DNA of 64,000 bases. It comes from Qipengyuania sphaerica. GTDB lineage: Bacteria; Pseudomonadota; Alphaproteobacteria; Sphingomonadales; Sphingomonadaceae. The DNA lies in contig NZ_JAIGNR010000001.1 of assembly GCF_019711595.1 (NCBI RefSeq), forward strand, positions 1,054,001-1,118,000, written 5' to 3'. The notes beneath the pieces are model-generated. The model made no database searches. It was not told the origin of the DNA and saw nothing but the letters and a program-made list of their open reading frames with translations. This document shows, piece after piece, positions 1 through 11,680 of this stretch (the first letter of the stretch is position 1; every line of letters starts with the position of its first letter). The translations under genes were made by a program, and so were the position numbers.

Positions 1-1647
1 ATTGGCTTCCTTCGCCACCTGGCAATCGACGATCACCGGGCCATCATGCGCGAGCATCGCTTCGATACCGGCGTCGAGCTGGCTTTCGTCCTCGATGCGG
101 ATGCCTTTCCAGCCATAGGCTTCGGCCAGCTTCACGAAATCTGGCAGGCTGTCGGAATAGCTGTTCGAATAGCGGCTTTCATAGGTCAGTTCCTGCCACT
201 GGCGGACCATACCCATGTACTCGTTGTTGAGAATGAAGATCTTCACCGGCAGGCGGAACTGACTGGCGGTGCCCAGCTCCTGGATGTTCATCTGGATGCT
301 CGCCTCGCCCGCAATGTCGATCACCAGGCTATCCGGATTGCCCAGTTGCGCGCCGATGGCTGCGGGCAGGCCGTAACCCATCGTGCCGAGACCGCCGCTG
401 GTGAGCCACTTGTTCGGGCCCATGAAGCCGAAATACTGCGCCGCCCACATCTGGTGCTGGCCGACTTCGGTGGTGATGATCGGGTCGCGGTCCTTGGTCA
501 GCGCGAAGAGACGTTCGATGCTCTTCTGCGGCATGATTGCATCCTTGCGCTCCGGATAGGCGAGGCAGTCGCGTGCCTTCCAGCCGAGGATGCGGGCCTT
601 CCATTCGGAAAGGTCGCGCGGCTTGCGATTGCCGAGGCCCTCGATCAGCTGTTCGAGGACATGTCCGCAATCGCCCACGATGCCGAGATCGACGGGCACG
701 ATCTTGTTGATCTGCGCGCGGTCGATATCGATATGGATCTTCTTGGCTTCGGGCGCGAAGGCATCGAGGCGGCCGGTCACGCGGTCGTCGAAACGCGCGC
801 CGATCGCGACGATCAGGTCCGCGCGGTTCATCGCCATGTTGGCTTCGTAAGTGCCATGCATGCCGAGCATGCCGAGCCAGTCGGGATGGTCGGCGGGAAA
901 TGCGCCCAGACCCATCAGTGTGCTGGTGAGCGGCGCGCCGGTGGTGTGTTGGAGCTTGCGCAACAGCTCGGACGCGCGCGGTCCGGCATTGATGACGCCC
1001 CCCCCGGTGTAGAGAACCGGACGCTCCGCATTGGCGAGCATCTCCACCGCCTCGGCAATCTCGTCCGCCGCGCCGACCATGCGCGGCTGGTAGCGATGCG
1101 AGGGAAGCGGGGCTTCGTCCTGCTCGTCCCACGAGGCGAGCGCGATCTGCACGTCCTTGGGGATGTCGACCACCACCGGACCCGGCCGACCCGTGGTCGC
1201 GATGCGAAAGGCTTCCTCGATCGTGGCGCGCAGCCGCTCGGGGTCCTTCACGAGGTAATTGTGCTTGGTGCAATGGCGCGTGAGGCCGACCGTGTCTGCT
1301 TCCTGGAAGGCATCGGTCCCGATCAGCGCGGTCGGCACCTGGCCGGTGATCACCACCATCGGGATCGAATCCATGTAGGCATCGGCAATGCCGGTCACCG
1401 CATTGGTCGCACCCGGGCCGCTGGTAACCAGCACCACACCGGGCTTTCCGGTGGAGCGCGCATAGCCTTCCGCCGCGTGCGCCGCGCCTGCTTCATGGCG
1501 CACGAGGATGTGGCGGATATCGCTGTCTGCAAAGAGTTCGTCATAGATCGGCAACACCGCGCCGCCGGGGTAGCCGAAGACGAATTCGACTCCCTGCCGC
1601 TTGAGGCATTCGATCAATATGGCAGCTCCGCTGCGCTCTTCGGACAC
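1..1647 (-). CDS. ilvB: Acetolactate synthase large subunit, C-terminus cut by window edge
   Basis: Thiamine-diphosphate enzyme of valine, leucine and isoleucine synthesis (two pyruvate to acetolactate, or pyruvate plus 2-oxobutyrate). The reading frame opens with the typical [14 protein letters not shown] stretch and near residues 470-485 carries [13 protein letters not shown], the NN half of the cofactor motif. The first half reads G447-E448-A449 where the family pattern is GDG or GDA. The 549 codons present compare with about 580 in the family, so only the tail is missing. I chose the GTG at 1647 because GGAGG lies five bases upstream; an in-frame ATG at 1671 is an alternative. The gene follows miaA on the same strand; a regulatory subunit ilvN would be expected beyond the window. 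Confidence 0.96.
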   Translation of the reverse strand, partial: MSEERSGAAILIECLKRQGVEFVFGYPGGAVLPIYDELFADSDIRHILVRHEAGAAHAAEGYARSTGKPGVVLVTSGPGATNAVTGIADAYMDSIPMVVITGQVPTALIGTDAFQEADTVGLTRHCTKHNYLVKDPERLRATIEEAFRIATTGRPGPVVVDIPKDVQIALASWDEQDEAPLPSHRYQPRMVGAADEIAEAVEMLANAERPVLYTGGGVINAGPRASELLRKLQHTTGAPLTSTLMGLGAFPADHPDWLGMLGMHGTYEANMAMNRADLIVAIGARFDDRVTGRLDAFAPEAKKIHIDIDRAQINKIVPVDLGIVGDCGHVLEQLIEGLGNRKPRDLSEWKARILGWKARDCLAYPERKDAIMPQKSIERLFALTKDRDPIITTEVGQHQMWAAQYFGFMGPNKWLTSGGLGTMGYGLPAAIGAQLGNPDSLVIDIAGEASIQMNIQELGTASQFRLPVKIFILNNEYMGMVRQWQELTYESRYSNSYSDSLPDFVKLAEAYGWKGIRIEDESQLDAGIEAMLAHDGPVIVDCQVAKEAN

Positions 1648-1673
1648 TTTTTCCTCCGTATTTAGACACATAT

Positions 1674-1705
1674 CGGCCCGGCGCTGGGGTCGTAGCGCCG
1701 GGCCG
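1674..1705 (-). promoter_or_regulatory. 12-bp GC-rich hairpin in the ilvB leader
   Basis: Perfect inverted repeat: arms 1674-1685 and 1694-1705 with an 8-base loop. It lies between the proposed ilvB promoter and the start codon, so it would form at the very 5' end of the message. No T-run follows on the minus strand, so it does not look like a standard terminator of miaA. It might stabilise the mRNA or take part in leader control; the role is inference. Confidence 0.6.
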
Positions 1706-1715
1706 ACAGAGCCTC

Positions 1716-1744
1716 CGTATGGGAAACGAAAGGTGTTCTGTCAA
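1716..1744 (-). promoter_or_regulatory. Candidate sigma-70 promoter of ilvB
   Basis: On the minus strand a perfect TTGACA (1739-1744) is followed after 17 bases by CATACG (1716-1721), a weak -10. The -35 box contains the TGA stop codon of miaA. The predicted start of transcription is about base 1709. Confidence 0.5.
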
Positions 1745-2694
1745 CCTGACTTGCGCAACAATGATACAAAAATATCGTATTCATCGATAGTTTTGTTATC
1801 ATCGCGCGGCCACGATTCCGGCGGCTGGTGCCTGAACCACGTGTATTGCCGCTTGGCGTACTGGCGTGTGGCGCGCTGGCCAGCGACGATACATTCATCG
1901 CGCGATAGCTCGCCTTGGAGGAGGCCGGCGATCTCGGGCACACCGATCGCGCGCATCACGGGCAGGGCGGGATCGAGATTGCGCGCAAGGAGCGCCTCGA
2001 CCTCGTCGATTGCGCCGCCCTCGAGCATCATCGTGAAGCGCCGGTCACAGCGTTCGTAGAGCCATTCGCGTTCGGGTAGGAGGAGTAGCGGGTAGAGCGA
2101 AACCTCGTCGCCTATCCCGCCGCTCTTGTCCGCCTGCCATTCCCTGAGCGTGCGCCCGGTCGACCGGACCACTTCGAGTGCGCGGGTAGTACGCGAGGCA
2201 TCGGCGGGGGCTAGGCGGCTGGCGGCTTCCGGATCTTCCGCTTCCAGTGCGGCGCGCGCCTCTGCCTGCGAGAGCGCGCGGACAGTTTCACGCACCACCG
2301 GATCGATTTCGGGGACAGGCGCGATGCCTTCGAGCAGCGTGCGCATGTAAAGCCCGGTCCCGCCGCACAGGATCGGCACGGCACCTTCCCGATGCAGGGC
2401 TGCGATCTCGCGCTTGGCGGCACTCGCCCAATCGGCGGCGGAACACGCCGTCGCGCCATCCCACGCACCGAAGAGGCGGTGTTCTATCCCGCCCATCTCC
2501 TCTTCGCTCGGCCGGGCGGAGAGGACGCGCAAATCGGCATAGACCTGCGCGCTGTCGGCATTGAGCACTACCGCGCGCTTGCCCTGCACTTCTAGCCGTT
2601 GTCCCAGCTTCACCGCCAAATCGCTCTTGCCGCTGGCGGTCGGCCCTGCGATGAGCGCAAGCGGTGGCAAATCAGGGGAATTATCGATGCTCAT
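1741..2694 (-). CDS. miaA: tRNA dimethylallyltransferase
   Basis: Transfers a dimethylallyl group from DMAPP to A37 of tRNAs that read UNN codons, the first step of ms2i6A formation. The 317-residue protein has the P-loop GPTASGKS at residues 17-24 and the DSAQVY segment that corresponds to the family's DSxQVY substrate site. An upstream in-frame extension to 2868 exists but is antisense to serB and shows no family similarity, so the start is the ATG at 2694. That start overlaps the serB start by eight bases on the opposite strand. The length is normal for the family. Confidence 0.96.
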   Translation of the reverse strand: MSIDNSPDLPPLALIAGPTASGKSDLAVKLGQRLEVQGKRAVVLNADSAQVYADLRVLSARPSEEEMGGIEHRLFGAWDGATACSAADWASAAKREIAALHREGAVPILCGGTGLYMRTLLEGIAPVPEIDPVVRETVRALSQAEARAALEAEDPEAASRLAPADASRTTRALEVVRSTGRTLREWQADKSGGIGDEVSLYPLLLLPEREWLYERCDRRFTMMLEGGAIDEVEALLARNLDPALPVMRAIGVPEIAGLLQGELSRDECIVAGQRATRQYAKRQYTWFRHQPPESWPRDDNKTIDEYDIFVSLLRKSG

Positions 2695-3571
2695 CGCCCG
2701 GCTGATAGCAGAGGCGTCAGGTCTGGAAACCCGCCTCGATGCGGCAAGCAAGGAGCTGGAAGCGGCGGGGATGCCGGTCGCGATGGCGGGTATGCTCGAT
2801 TTCTGCGGCGACGTGCTGCAGGTCTCGCTCCCGCATGGCGAAGCGGGGCAGGTGGCGAGCGTCCTCACCGATCACTTCGGCGATAGCGATCTCCTGGTCG
2901 CCGACCACGATATCGAAATTCCGCGCCTTTTCGTCTCGGACATGGATTCCACCATGATCGGGCAGGAATGCATAGACGAGCTCGCCGACTTCGCCGGGAT
3001 CAAGGACAAGGTCGCCGACATTACCGAGCGCGCCATGCGCGGTGAACTCGAGTTCGAAAGCGCGCTGCGCGAACGCGTCGGTCTGCTTGAAGGGCTGGGC
3101 GAGCGGGCGATCGACAATTGTCTCGCCGAACGGATTGCCCCTGTCCCGGGTGCGCGGACGCTGGTGCAGACGCTGAAGAGCAAGGGCTGCCGGACGGTTC
3201 TCGTGACCGGCGGCTTCCATCACTTTGCCGACCGCGTGGCCGAACAGCTGGGTTTCGAGCGGGTGGTGGGCAACCGCCTCGCGGTGGCGCAGGGCAAGCT
3301 GACGGGCAAACTTGCCGGCCCGGTAAGCGATGCCTCGACCAAGCTGGCGACGCTCGAAGAAGAGCGTGACAGGCTGGGCGAGGGCGCACGCGTTCTCGCC
3401 ACCGGCGACGGTGCCAACGACATCCCGATGATCGAGGCGGCGGACTATGGCATCGCCTACCGCGCCAAGCCCAAGGCGCGCGATGCGGCGAACGGGCGGA
3501 TCGTCAGCGAGGACCTGACCGCCGTGCTCAAATTGCTCGGGATTCCGGAGAGCGAGTGGGTGCTAGGGTGA
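2687..3571 (+). CDS. serB: Phosphoserine phosphatase
   Basis: HAD-superfamily enzyme that dephosphorylates phosphoserine, the last step of serine synthesis. HAD motif I is DMDST at residues 85-89, with Asp85 as the expected nucleophile. Motif II lies in [13 protein letters not shown] and motif IV is [10 protein letters not shown] near residue 240. The first 80 or so residues are the small N-terminal domain found in longer SerB proteins. The ATG at 2687 has AGGGGA eight bases upstream. A more upstream ATG at 2561 is rejected because it lies deep inside miaA. 294 residues, a normal length. Confidence 0.96.
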   Translation: MLIARLIAEASGLETRLDAASKELEAAGMPVAMAGMLDFCGDVLQVSLPHGEAGQVASVLTDHFGDSDLLVADHDIEIPRLFVSDMDSTMIGQECIDELADFAGIKDKVADITERAMRGELEFESALRERVGLLEGLGERAIDNCLAERIAPVPGARTLVQTLKSKGCRTVLVTGGFHHFADRVAEQLGFERVVGNRLAVAQGKLTGKLAGPVSDASTKLATLEEERDRLGEGARVLATGDGANDIPMIEAADYGIAYRAKPKARDAANGRIVSEDLTAVLKLLGIPESEWVLG

Positions 3572-3577
3572 AATAGG

Positions 3578-3619
3578 TTTCAATTCTGGAACTGAAACGG
3601 TATATTGACATTCCTGTCA
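3578..3619 (+). promoter_or_regulatory. Candidate promoter and palindromic operator of coq4
   Basis: TATATT (3601-3606) resembles a -10 box, with TTTCAA 17 bases upstream as a weak -35. The palindrome TGACA-TTCC-TGTCA (3606-3619) overlaps the expected start of transcription, the position of a classical repressor operator. The shape resembles TetR-family sites, but no such regulator gene lies in the window, so the binding protein is unknown. Confidence 0.4.
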
Positions 3620-3632
3620 GTAGAGCCGCCCG

Positions 3633-4466
3633 ATGAACACGCAAGCCAGGCACAGTTCCGATATCGAATGCGCCAGCGACGGCACGCTGCTGCGCGACCC
3701 GCGCCGGCCCGAACCGAAATACTCACTGCCGAAGGCCTTCCACCACTTCCGCGAGTTGCTAAAGGACAAGGAAGACACCGCGCACGTCTTCCGCATTTTC
3801 GAGGCGCTGCCGAGCAAGACTTTCATGCCGCGCGTCCGTGCATTGACGCTGAGCGAGCAGGGCGAACAGCTGCGCGCAGAGGAACCCTACCTCCCGCCAA
3901 TCCTCGATAATCACGAGGCGCTGCGAAGGCTGCCGAAGGGGACCGTCGCGCAAGCCTATTGCGATTTCATGGAGACCGAGGGTCTCTCGGCAGCCGGTCT
4001 GGTTGCCGAAGCTGAAAAGCTCGGCAATCCCAAATACGGTGACCTTGTCGAATGGTTCGGCTTCCGCCAGCGCGACACGCACGATTTGATGCATGTCCTC
4101 ACCGGATACGGGCGCGATGGGCTGGGCGAACAATGCGTGTTGCTCTTCACTCACGGCCAGAGCCCGAGCCACGGGCACCTGCTGATCGGTTATGCAGGTG
4201 CGGTCCAGATCAAGAAGACGGTCAAGAGCAATGCGCCCGTGTTCAAGGCCTGCCGTCAGGCACACAAGACGGGTGTCGCCTGTCCCTCGCTCGTCGGCAT
4301 GTCGATCCGCGAATTGCTGGCGATGGACCTCGATGAGGCGCGGGCGAAATTCAACATTCCCGATCCGCACTGGTACAAGGAATGCCACCGCATCTGGCGA
4401 AGCGAAGGGATCGATCCCTACGACCTGCTCGCACCGAGGCGGGCGCCCGAGGCCGTGGCGGCCTAA
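3633..4466 (+). CDS. Coq4-family ubiquinone biosynthesis protein
   Basis: Coq4 proteins are needed for ubiquinone synthesis. In yeast Coq4 belongs to the CoQ synthome, and newer work gives it a role in removing the C1 carboxyl of the quinone ring. The family's metal-ligand motif HDxxHx11E is fully present: His150, Asp151, His154 and Glu166. The 277-residue protein has no signal peptide or membrane segment. It stands alone between serB and a convergent membrane-protein gene, whose stop codon it overlaps by four bases. A palindromic operator-like site precedes it. Confidence 0.88.
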   Translation: MNTQARHSSDIECASDGTLLRDPRRPEPKYSLPKAFHHFRELLKDKEDTAHVFRIFEALPSKTFMPRVRALTLSEQGEQLRAEEPYLPPILDNHEALRRLPKGTVAQAYCDFMETEGLSAAGLVAEAEKLGNPKYGDLVEWFGFRQRDTHDLMHVLTGYGRDGLGEQCVLLFTHGQSPSHGHLLIGYAGAVQIKKTVKSNAPVFKACRQAHKTGVACPSLVGMSIRELLAMDLDEARAKFNIPDPHWYKECHRIWRSEGIDPYDLLAPRRAPEAVAA

Positions 4467-5041
4467 CGCACCTTTCGGGATTTCACGAAGGCTGCGATCC
4501 TGATTGCCAACGCGATCAGTGCGAGCCCCCCGAAGACGATACCGATATGTTCGCGGCCCGGCTGTCCCAGTCGGGCCAGATAGGCCGCAGCGAAGCCGAA
4601 CCAGATCGCCTGCATCCCTGCCCAGTGTAGTCGCTTCCACCATTTCCCAAGGATCCGGTAGGCCGCCGTCGATGACGTGAGAGCCATGAGCGCGATAATC
4701 AGGTAGATCAGACCGCCCCCTGCCAGCCCCGTGAAAGTCGCATCGCCCTTGATGAGGAGCACGCGCAGAAGGGCATAGAAGTGCACGGTATGCGCCATTG
4801 CAAAGGAAAGACCCCAATGGCGGCGGTTGCGCAGGAGCGTCCGGGTGATGTGCGTAGGTTTCAGCGCAACCAGCGGGCGCGCGAGATAGGCGAACAGGAA
4901 GATCGAGAACGAGACCCGCGCCGTATACCGCGAGGCGAGATTCCAGCTTTCGAAAGCGCCGTCAGCGCCTTCCGCCAGCCCAGCGAAAAGCGCAGCAAAC
5001 GAAAACACGATTGCAACGATGTACGGCAGGCGCTGAGCCAT
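4463..5041 (-). CDS. Ferric-reductase-like transmembrane protein
   Basis: A 192-residue integral membrane protein with about five or six hydrophobic segments. The sequence RRHWGLSFAMAHTVHFYALL near residues 72-91 and KRLHWAGMQAIW near 137-148 resemble the His-bearing helices of the ferric-reductase-like / MsrQ heme b family, so it may carry heme in the inner membrane. No flavin domain is present. It is the last gene of the minus-strand run that starts with DUF2177. Its stop overlaps that of coq4. The family placement is by motif only. Confidence 0.65.
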   Translation of the reverse strand: MAQRLPYIVAIVFSFAALFAGLAEGADGAFESWNLASRYTARVSFSIFLFAYLARPLVALKPTHITRTLLRNRRHWGLSFAMAHTVHFYALLRVLLIKGDATFTGLAGGGLIYLIIALMALTSSTAAYRILGKWWKRLHWAGMQAIWFGFAAAYLARLGQPGREHIGIVFGGLALIALAIRIAAFVKSRKVR

Positions 5042-5063
5042 CGGTCTCCCCCCACGGGATGGC

Positions 5064-5735
5064 TTATAGCCAGCTGGAGATTTGCTCCAGTGGCTTCTTC
5101 TTCAGGGCGTGGGCCGGGACTGTGGCGCCCTTTGCCGGGTGTCCGACCACGACCACCATCAGTGGCTTCTCGACATCGGGGCGCCCGCAGATCTCACGCG
5201 GGAAGCCCATGGGCGAGGGCGTATGGGTGAGGGTCGCAAGCCCCGCTTCGTGCAGCGTGGCGATCAGCATGCCGCAGGCTATGCCAACGCTTTCGTTTAC
5301 ATAATAGTTCTGCGTCTTGCCGTCTTCCTCGATCCCGCCCTTGCGCTGGGCGAAGACGACGATCAGCCAGGGCGCGGTTTCGAGGAAGGGCTTGTCCTCG
5401 TCGGTGCCGAGCGGGGCGAGGGCGTCGAGCCATTCCTCGCTCGCCTTGCCGGTGTAGAAATTGCGCTCTTCCTCTTCGGCTGCCTCGCGAATGGCGCGCT
5501 TCATTTCGGGCGAGGAGACGACGGCGAAATGCCAGGGCTGGTGGTTTGCACCATTGGGCGCGGTCCCGGCGGCCTCGATGGCGGCCTCGATGATTTCGCG
5601 CGGCACGGGTTCGTCGGAGAAATAGCGGCAGGTCCGGCGCTGTTTCATCCGGTCCCGCATGGCTTCGGCGCGGCTGACCGCTTCCGCATCATCCAGCCGG
5701 GGGAGAGAATAGGGGACGCTCTCATGCTCTTTCAC
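5064..5735 (-). CDS. Nitroreductase-family protein
   Basis: FMN-dependent oxidoreductase fold. [13 protein letters not shown] near residues 33-45 and [16 protein letters not shown] near 57-72 are the FMN-binding signature of the subgroup that includes iodotyrosine dehalogenase-like proteins; [23 protein letters not shown] is the conserved central helix. The substrate is unknown. The start is taken as the GTG at 5735, which overlaps the TGA of the DUF3052 gene in the four bases GTGA, giving 223 residues; a longer frame up to 5795 would run into the neighbour. The two genes are probably translationally coupled. Confidence 0.88.
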   Translation of the reverse strand: MKEHESVPYSLPRLDDAEAVSRAEAMRDRMKQRRTCRYFSDEPVPREIIEAAIEAAGTAPNGANHQPWHFAVVSSPEMKRAIREAAEEEERNFYTGKASEEWLDALAPLGTDEDKPFLETAPWLIVVFAQRKGGIEEDGKTQNYYVNESVGIACGMLIATLHEAGLATLTHTPSPMGFPREICGRPDVEKPLMVVVVGHPAKGATVPAHALKKKPLEQISSWL

Positions 5736-6142
5736 GCTCTCAATTCCTTGCGTATCGCGAACTTCAGGCCCGACCAGACCTCGTCCACCGCACATTTCTT
5801 GGTGTCTACGAAGCCGATCGCCAGCCCCGCTTCGCGCACGTCATGTTCGCCCACCTCGGTGTCTATGCCCGAGGCTTGTTTGGGCCAGCTAACCCAAACA
5901 TGTCCGTCCTGCGCGATATTTTCGCGCAGGACCGCGAGCTTATCGGTCAACGCCGCGCGTTCGGTCACGAAAATATGCGCGGCATCAGGTGCATCTTCGG
6001 GTCCATCGACGAAGGTCAGCTCGAGCGCATATTCGTCGATCTCGTCGATGACGTTTTCGGGCATGCCGTCGAACCACACGCGCTGCCCGTCGCGCAGCGA
6101 GAGTTTCTTGGCGAGCGGGGTTCCGGAATAGCCTGCGGTCAT
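5732..6142 (-). CDS. DUF3052 family protein
   Basis: A 136-residue soluble protein that opens with [21 protein letters not shown], the typical start of DUF3052 proteins. No catalytic motif can be named and the function is unknown. It is followed with a 4-nt overlap by the nitroreductase and preceded with one base between them by the DUF6122 gene, so these genes are read as one unit downstream of purL. Confidence 0.85.
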   Translation of the reverse strand: MTAGYSGTPLAKKLSLRDGQRVWFDGMPENVIDEIDEYALELTFVDGPEDAPDAAHIFVTERAALTDKLAVLRENIAQDGHVWVSWPKQASGIDTEVGEHDVREAGLAIGFVDTKKCAVDEVWSGLKFAIRKELRA

Positions 6143-6143
6143 G

Positions 6144-6476
<333 letters not shown>

Positions 6477-6481
6477 CTACC

Positions 6482-8716
<2,235 letters not shown>

Positions 8717-8765
8717 GGCCCGCGCCCTTAAAGGGGCAGGGCGATGGGCGCAATATGCGAGGGCC

Positions 8766-9446
8766 TCAGATCGGCTTGCTGGCCACACCTAAACCCACTT
8801 CGTTGCGATGCCAGCGCGTCGAGCCGACCCAGAACGCAAGGCCGGTCATGACCGCATAGGCAAACAGGGCGAGGAGATACATGCCGAGCCCCGCTTCCTC
8901 CGGCGGAGGACCGAACCAGTCGATCGCCTGGAACAGCAGCATTACCCCGATCAGAACCAGCGGAGGGGCCACCGGGCCCTTGGTCCGAGACACGTAGAAC
9001 CAAAATGCCAGAAGTACGAGGCCAATTTCGAGCGGCATCGCGATCGCAGGGTAATTCCAGAGGCCGAAGCCGAGCTTCTCCTCCCCGCCGGAAATGGTCA
9101 GGTCGGGACGATGCACAAGCAGGTCGAGGAGCCAGTGGCTCATAACGACGATCGCGGCCCAGGTCGCTGCGACCATGTTTTTCGTCAGCAGGGCTATCAG
9201 CACAGCGAATCCCACAGCCCAAGCCGCGCTTCCCACAAGGGAATGGGTGTAGGGCATATGATAGAGGTCCATCGGGTTCATGGCTGTGATCCCGGGCACG
9301 ATGCGCAAATGCTCCATGCCGAAGATTGCGAAAGTGAAGAAAGCCCAGTCGACGAGCTGGGCCGCGACGAAAAGCGTGCCGAGCTTGGGAGCCTCCTCGG
9401 TGAAACCGCGCGCGATAAAAGCCGGGGCGAAATGGCCAATAAACAT
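8766..9446 (-). CDS. YdjM-like putative membrane-bound metal-dependent hydrolase
   Basis: A 226-residue integral membrane protein with about six hydrophobic segments. [10 protein letters not shown] at the start, [14 protein letters not shown] near residues 83-96 and [15 protein letters not shown] near 124-138 carry the His/Asp pattern of the LexA-regulated YdjM group, whose hydrolase activity has been proposed from sequence only. It follows the DUF2177 gene by 15 bases and precedes purL by 49. Similarity is at motif level. Confidence 0.6.
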   Translation of the reverse strand: MFIGHFAPAFIARGFTEEAPKLGTLFVAAQLVDWAFFTFAIFGMEHLRIVPGITAMNPMDLYHMPYTHSLVGSAAWAVGFAVLIALLTKNMVAATWAAIVVMSHWLLDLLVHRPDLTISGGEEKLGFGLWNYPAIAMPLEIGLVLLAFWFYVSRTKGPVAPPLVLIGVMLLFQAIDWFGPPPEEAGLGMYLLALFAYAVMTGLAFWVGSTRWHRNEVGLGVASKPI

Positions 9447-9461
9447 GTGCTGACTATTCCC

Positions 9462-9857
9462 TCAGGCGAATTTGCTGGCAGCAAACGTGGCGATGGTCGC
9501 GGCAATAGCCGTGGCAAACGCTCCCCAACAGATATCGGCGATGGTCACGGTGGTGGACCACTGACGCATCGTTGCCTGGTTCGTGAGGTCATAGGTCGCG
9601 TAGCAGATTGCGCCCAGCAAGGCCCCGTTTAGTGCCGCCGCGCCGAGCCCGCCCGCAAGACCGGGCCTCACGGCAAACCACACGATGGCGGCGATGTAGG
9701 CGGTGTAAAACACGAGGGCCGGGGCCATGCGGAAGCTATCGGCAAGAATATCTCCCAGCCTAGGCCGGTAGAAATTCGGACCTGCCCAGCCGAGCCACAA
9801 CGCATCCAGTGCGCCGAAGGCCACGGCGGCCGCGATGAAGGCGACAATCCACGTCAT
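9462..9857 (-). CDS. DUF2177 family membrane protein
   Basis: A 131-residue inner-membrane protein with four hydrophobic segments and the conserved middle part ICYATYDLTNQATMRQWS typical of DUF2177. Function unknown. I take the ATG at 9857 (MTWIVAF) because GGGGAG precedes it; an upstream frame adds twelve basic residues and is less likely. The gene is divergent from xseB, with 64 bases between them. Confidence 0.82.
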   Translation of the reverse strand: MTWIVAFIAAAVAFGALDALWLGWAGPNFYRPRLGDILADSFRMAPALVFYTAYIAAIVWFAVRPGLAGGLGAAALNGALLGAICYATYDLTNQATMRQWSTTVTIADICWGAFATAIAATIATFAASKFA

Positions 9858-9921
9858 ATCAGCTCCCCGTCTTTTGCACCTTCTTGACCGCACGCCCGCG
9901 TCCCGTCAATGCTCGCCCGCG

Positions 9922-10176
9922 ATGACAGAGGGTCAAGACAAACCGATTGCGGACATGAGCTTCGAAGAAGCCTTGCGCGCGCTGGAAATCACCGTGCGCA
10001 GCCTCGAAAGTGGCGAAGTGCCGCTCGACGAGAGCATTGCGCTTTACGAGCGCGGCGAGGAGCTGCGCAAGGCGTGCCAGAAGCGGCTCGATGCGGCGCA
10101 GGCGAAGATCGATAAGATCGTTTCCGACAGCGAAGGCCGCCTCACCGGCACCGTTCCCTTCGACGCGGATAGCTGA
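9922..10176 (+). CDS. xseB: Exodeoxyribonuclease VII small subunit
   Basis: An 84-residue protein with SFEEALRALEITVRSLESGEVPLDESIALYERG-type sequence, the XseB helical hairpin that binds the XseA large subunit; the complex degrades single-stranded DNA. The start is the ATG at 9922 (MTEGQDK). It is followed three bases later by ispA, the usual xseB-ispA arrangement of proteobacteria. The dxs gene often found next is absent here. Confidence 0.93.
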   Translation: MTEGQDKPIADMSFEEALRALEITVRSLESGEVPLDESIALYERGEELRKACQKRLDAAQAKIDKIVSDSEGRLTGTVPFDADS

Positions 10177-10179
10177 GGC

Positions 10180-11088
10180 GTGAACGCTGTGACCGCCATG
10201 CCCGACCTGCTCGCCGAAGCCTTCGAAGAGGTCCAGCGCGATGTCGACGCGGCTTTCGACGCATTCCTGCCCGTCCCCGAAGACACGCGGGCGCGTCTGG
10301 TCGAGGCGATGCGCTATGCAGCGATCGGCGGTGGCAAACGGGTGCGTCCGCTCCTTGTCTGCGCGACGGCGAGGCTGTTCGGTGTCGACCGCGACGCGGC
10401 CGTTTCGGCAGGCTGCGCGGTCGAGGCGATCCACGCCTACTCGCTGATCCACGACGATCTGCCCTGCATGGACGATGACGATTTGCGCCATGGCAAGCCG
10501 ACGCTGCACAAGGTCTATGACGAGGCGACCGCGGTGCTTGCAGGCGACTGCCTCCATGCGCTTGCTTTCGACATCCTCACCATGCCCGGCACCAGCAGCG
10601 ATCCCTTTGTCAGGTCCGAACTGGTAGCGACGCTCGCCAAAGCCAGCGGCCATGATGGAATGGCGGGCGGGCAGATGATGGACATCGTCTCGGACGAGCA
10701 GGAATACGACCTGCGGCAGGTCACAAGGCTGCAGCAGCTGAAAACCGGCGCCCTTCTCGCCGCCAGTGTCGAGATGGGCGCCATCCTCGGCAAGGTGGCA
10801 CCCGAAGGCCGTGCTCACCTGCGCGCATATGCCCGCGATATCGGTCTCGCCTTCCAGATCGCCGACGACTTGCTCGACGTTGAGGGTGACGAGGAAAAGG
10901 CCGGCAAGGCGCTGCGCAAGGACGAGGGGCAGGGCAAGCAGACCTTCGTCACCCTGATGGGCCGCGACGCCGCCCGCGCGCAGGCGGAAATGCTGGTCGA
11001 ACAGGCCGGACAGCATCTGGCGGGCTATGGCGAAGAAGCCCGCGTGCTGGTCGACTTGGCGCGCTTCGTGGTGAAGAGGGACCACTGA
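10180..11088 (+). CDS. ispA: Polyprenyl synthetase (farnesyl/geranyl diphosphate synthase)
   Basis: Condenses IPP with allylic diphosphates to make the C15 (or C10/C20) precursor of quinones, carotenoids and undecaprenol. The first Asp-rich motif has D92-D93-LPCM-D98-D99, and the second is D229-D230-L-L-D233. GGGKRVRPLL at residues 50-59 is the IPP-binding region. The start is GTG at 10180; 302 residues. Its TGA overlaps the ATG of coaD by one base. Chain length cannot be fixed from sequence alone. Confidence 0.94.
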   Translation: MNAVTAMPDLLAEAFEEVQRDVDAAFDAFLPVPEDTRARLVEAMRYAAIGGGKRVRPLLVCATARLFGVDRDAAVSAGCAVEAIHAYSLIHDDLPCMDDDDLRHGKPTLHKVYDEATAVLAGDCLHALAFDILTMPGTSSDPFVRSELVATLAKASGHDGMAGGQMMDIVSDEQEYDLRQVTRLQQLKTGALLAASVEMGAILGKVAPEGRAHLRAYARDIGLAFQIADDLLDVEGDEEKAGKALRKDEGQGKQTFVTLMGRDAARAQAEMLVEQAGQHLAGYGEEARVLVDLARFVVKRDH

Positions 11089-11600
11089 TGGCAGAACGTA
11101 TCGGTATCTATCCGGGCACTTTCGACCCTATCACGCTTGGCCATGCGGACATCATCCGGCGCGGCAGCAAGCTGGTCGACAAGCTGATCATCGGGGTCAC
11201 GACCAATCCGTCGAAGAATCCCATGTTTTCGACCGAAGAACGCTTCGCCATGGTCGAGCGCGAGATTGCCGGCATGGGCCTCGACAATGTGGTGGTCGAA
11301 GGGTTCAACGCGCTGCTGGTGAAATTCGCGCAGAAAATGGGCGCCAGCGTCCTCATCCGCGGCCTGCGTGCGGTCGCCGATTTCGAGTACGAGTATCAGA
11401 TGGCGGGCATGAACCAGCAGCTGGACGACGATATCGAGACCGTGTTCCTTATGGCGGATGTCTCGCTCCAGCCGATCGCTTCGAAACTGGTCAAGGAAAT
11501 CGCGCTGTTCGGAGGCGACATCACGCCCTTCGTTAGCGATCCCGTTTGCGAGGATGTGATTGCCCGCGTGAAGGAGCAGGGCCAGCTCGGGGATTACTGA
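11088..11600 (+). CDS. coaD: Pantetheine-phosphate adenylyltransferase
   Basis: Makes dephospho-CoA from 4'-phosphopantetheine and ATP, the penultimate step of CoA synthesis. The nucleotidyltransferase signature TLGH is at residues 16-19 in YPGTFDPITLGHADII, and the later ADVSLQPIASKLVKEIALFGGDI region matches the ISSxLVKEIA segment of the family. 170 residues, a normal length. Coupled to ispA by a TGATG overlap. Confidence 0.96.
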   Translation: MAERIGIYPGTFDPITLGHADIIRRGSKLVDKLIIGVTTNPSKNPMFSTEERFAMVEREIAGMGLDNVVVEGFNALLVKFAQKMGASVLIRGLRAVADFEYEYQMAGMNQQLDDDIETVFLMADVSLQPIASKLVKEIALFGGDITPFVSDPVCEDVIARVKEQGQLGDY

Positions 11601-11680
11601 GCAAAGCCTCGAAACCATTCATTGAACCGACAGCGCAGCGCCGCTAGGGCGAGGCACACACAGGACAATTCGACGGAAAT

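Noticed and set aside
46..1665. 539-codon plus-strand open frame
   Set aside because: Antisense to ilvB; the minus frame carries all the acetolactate synthase motifs.
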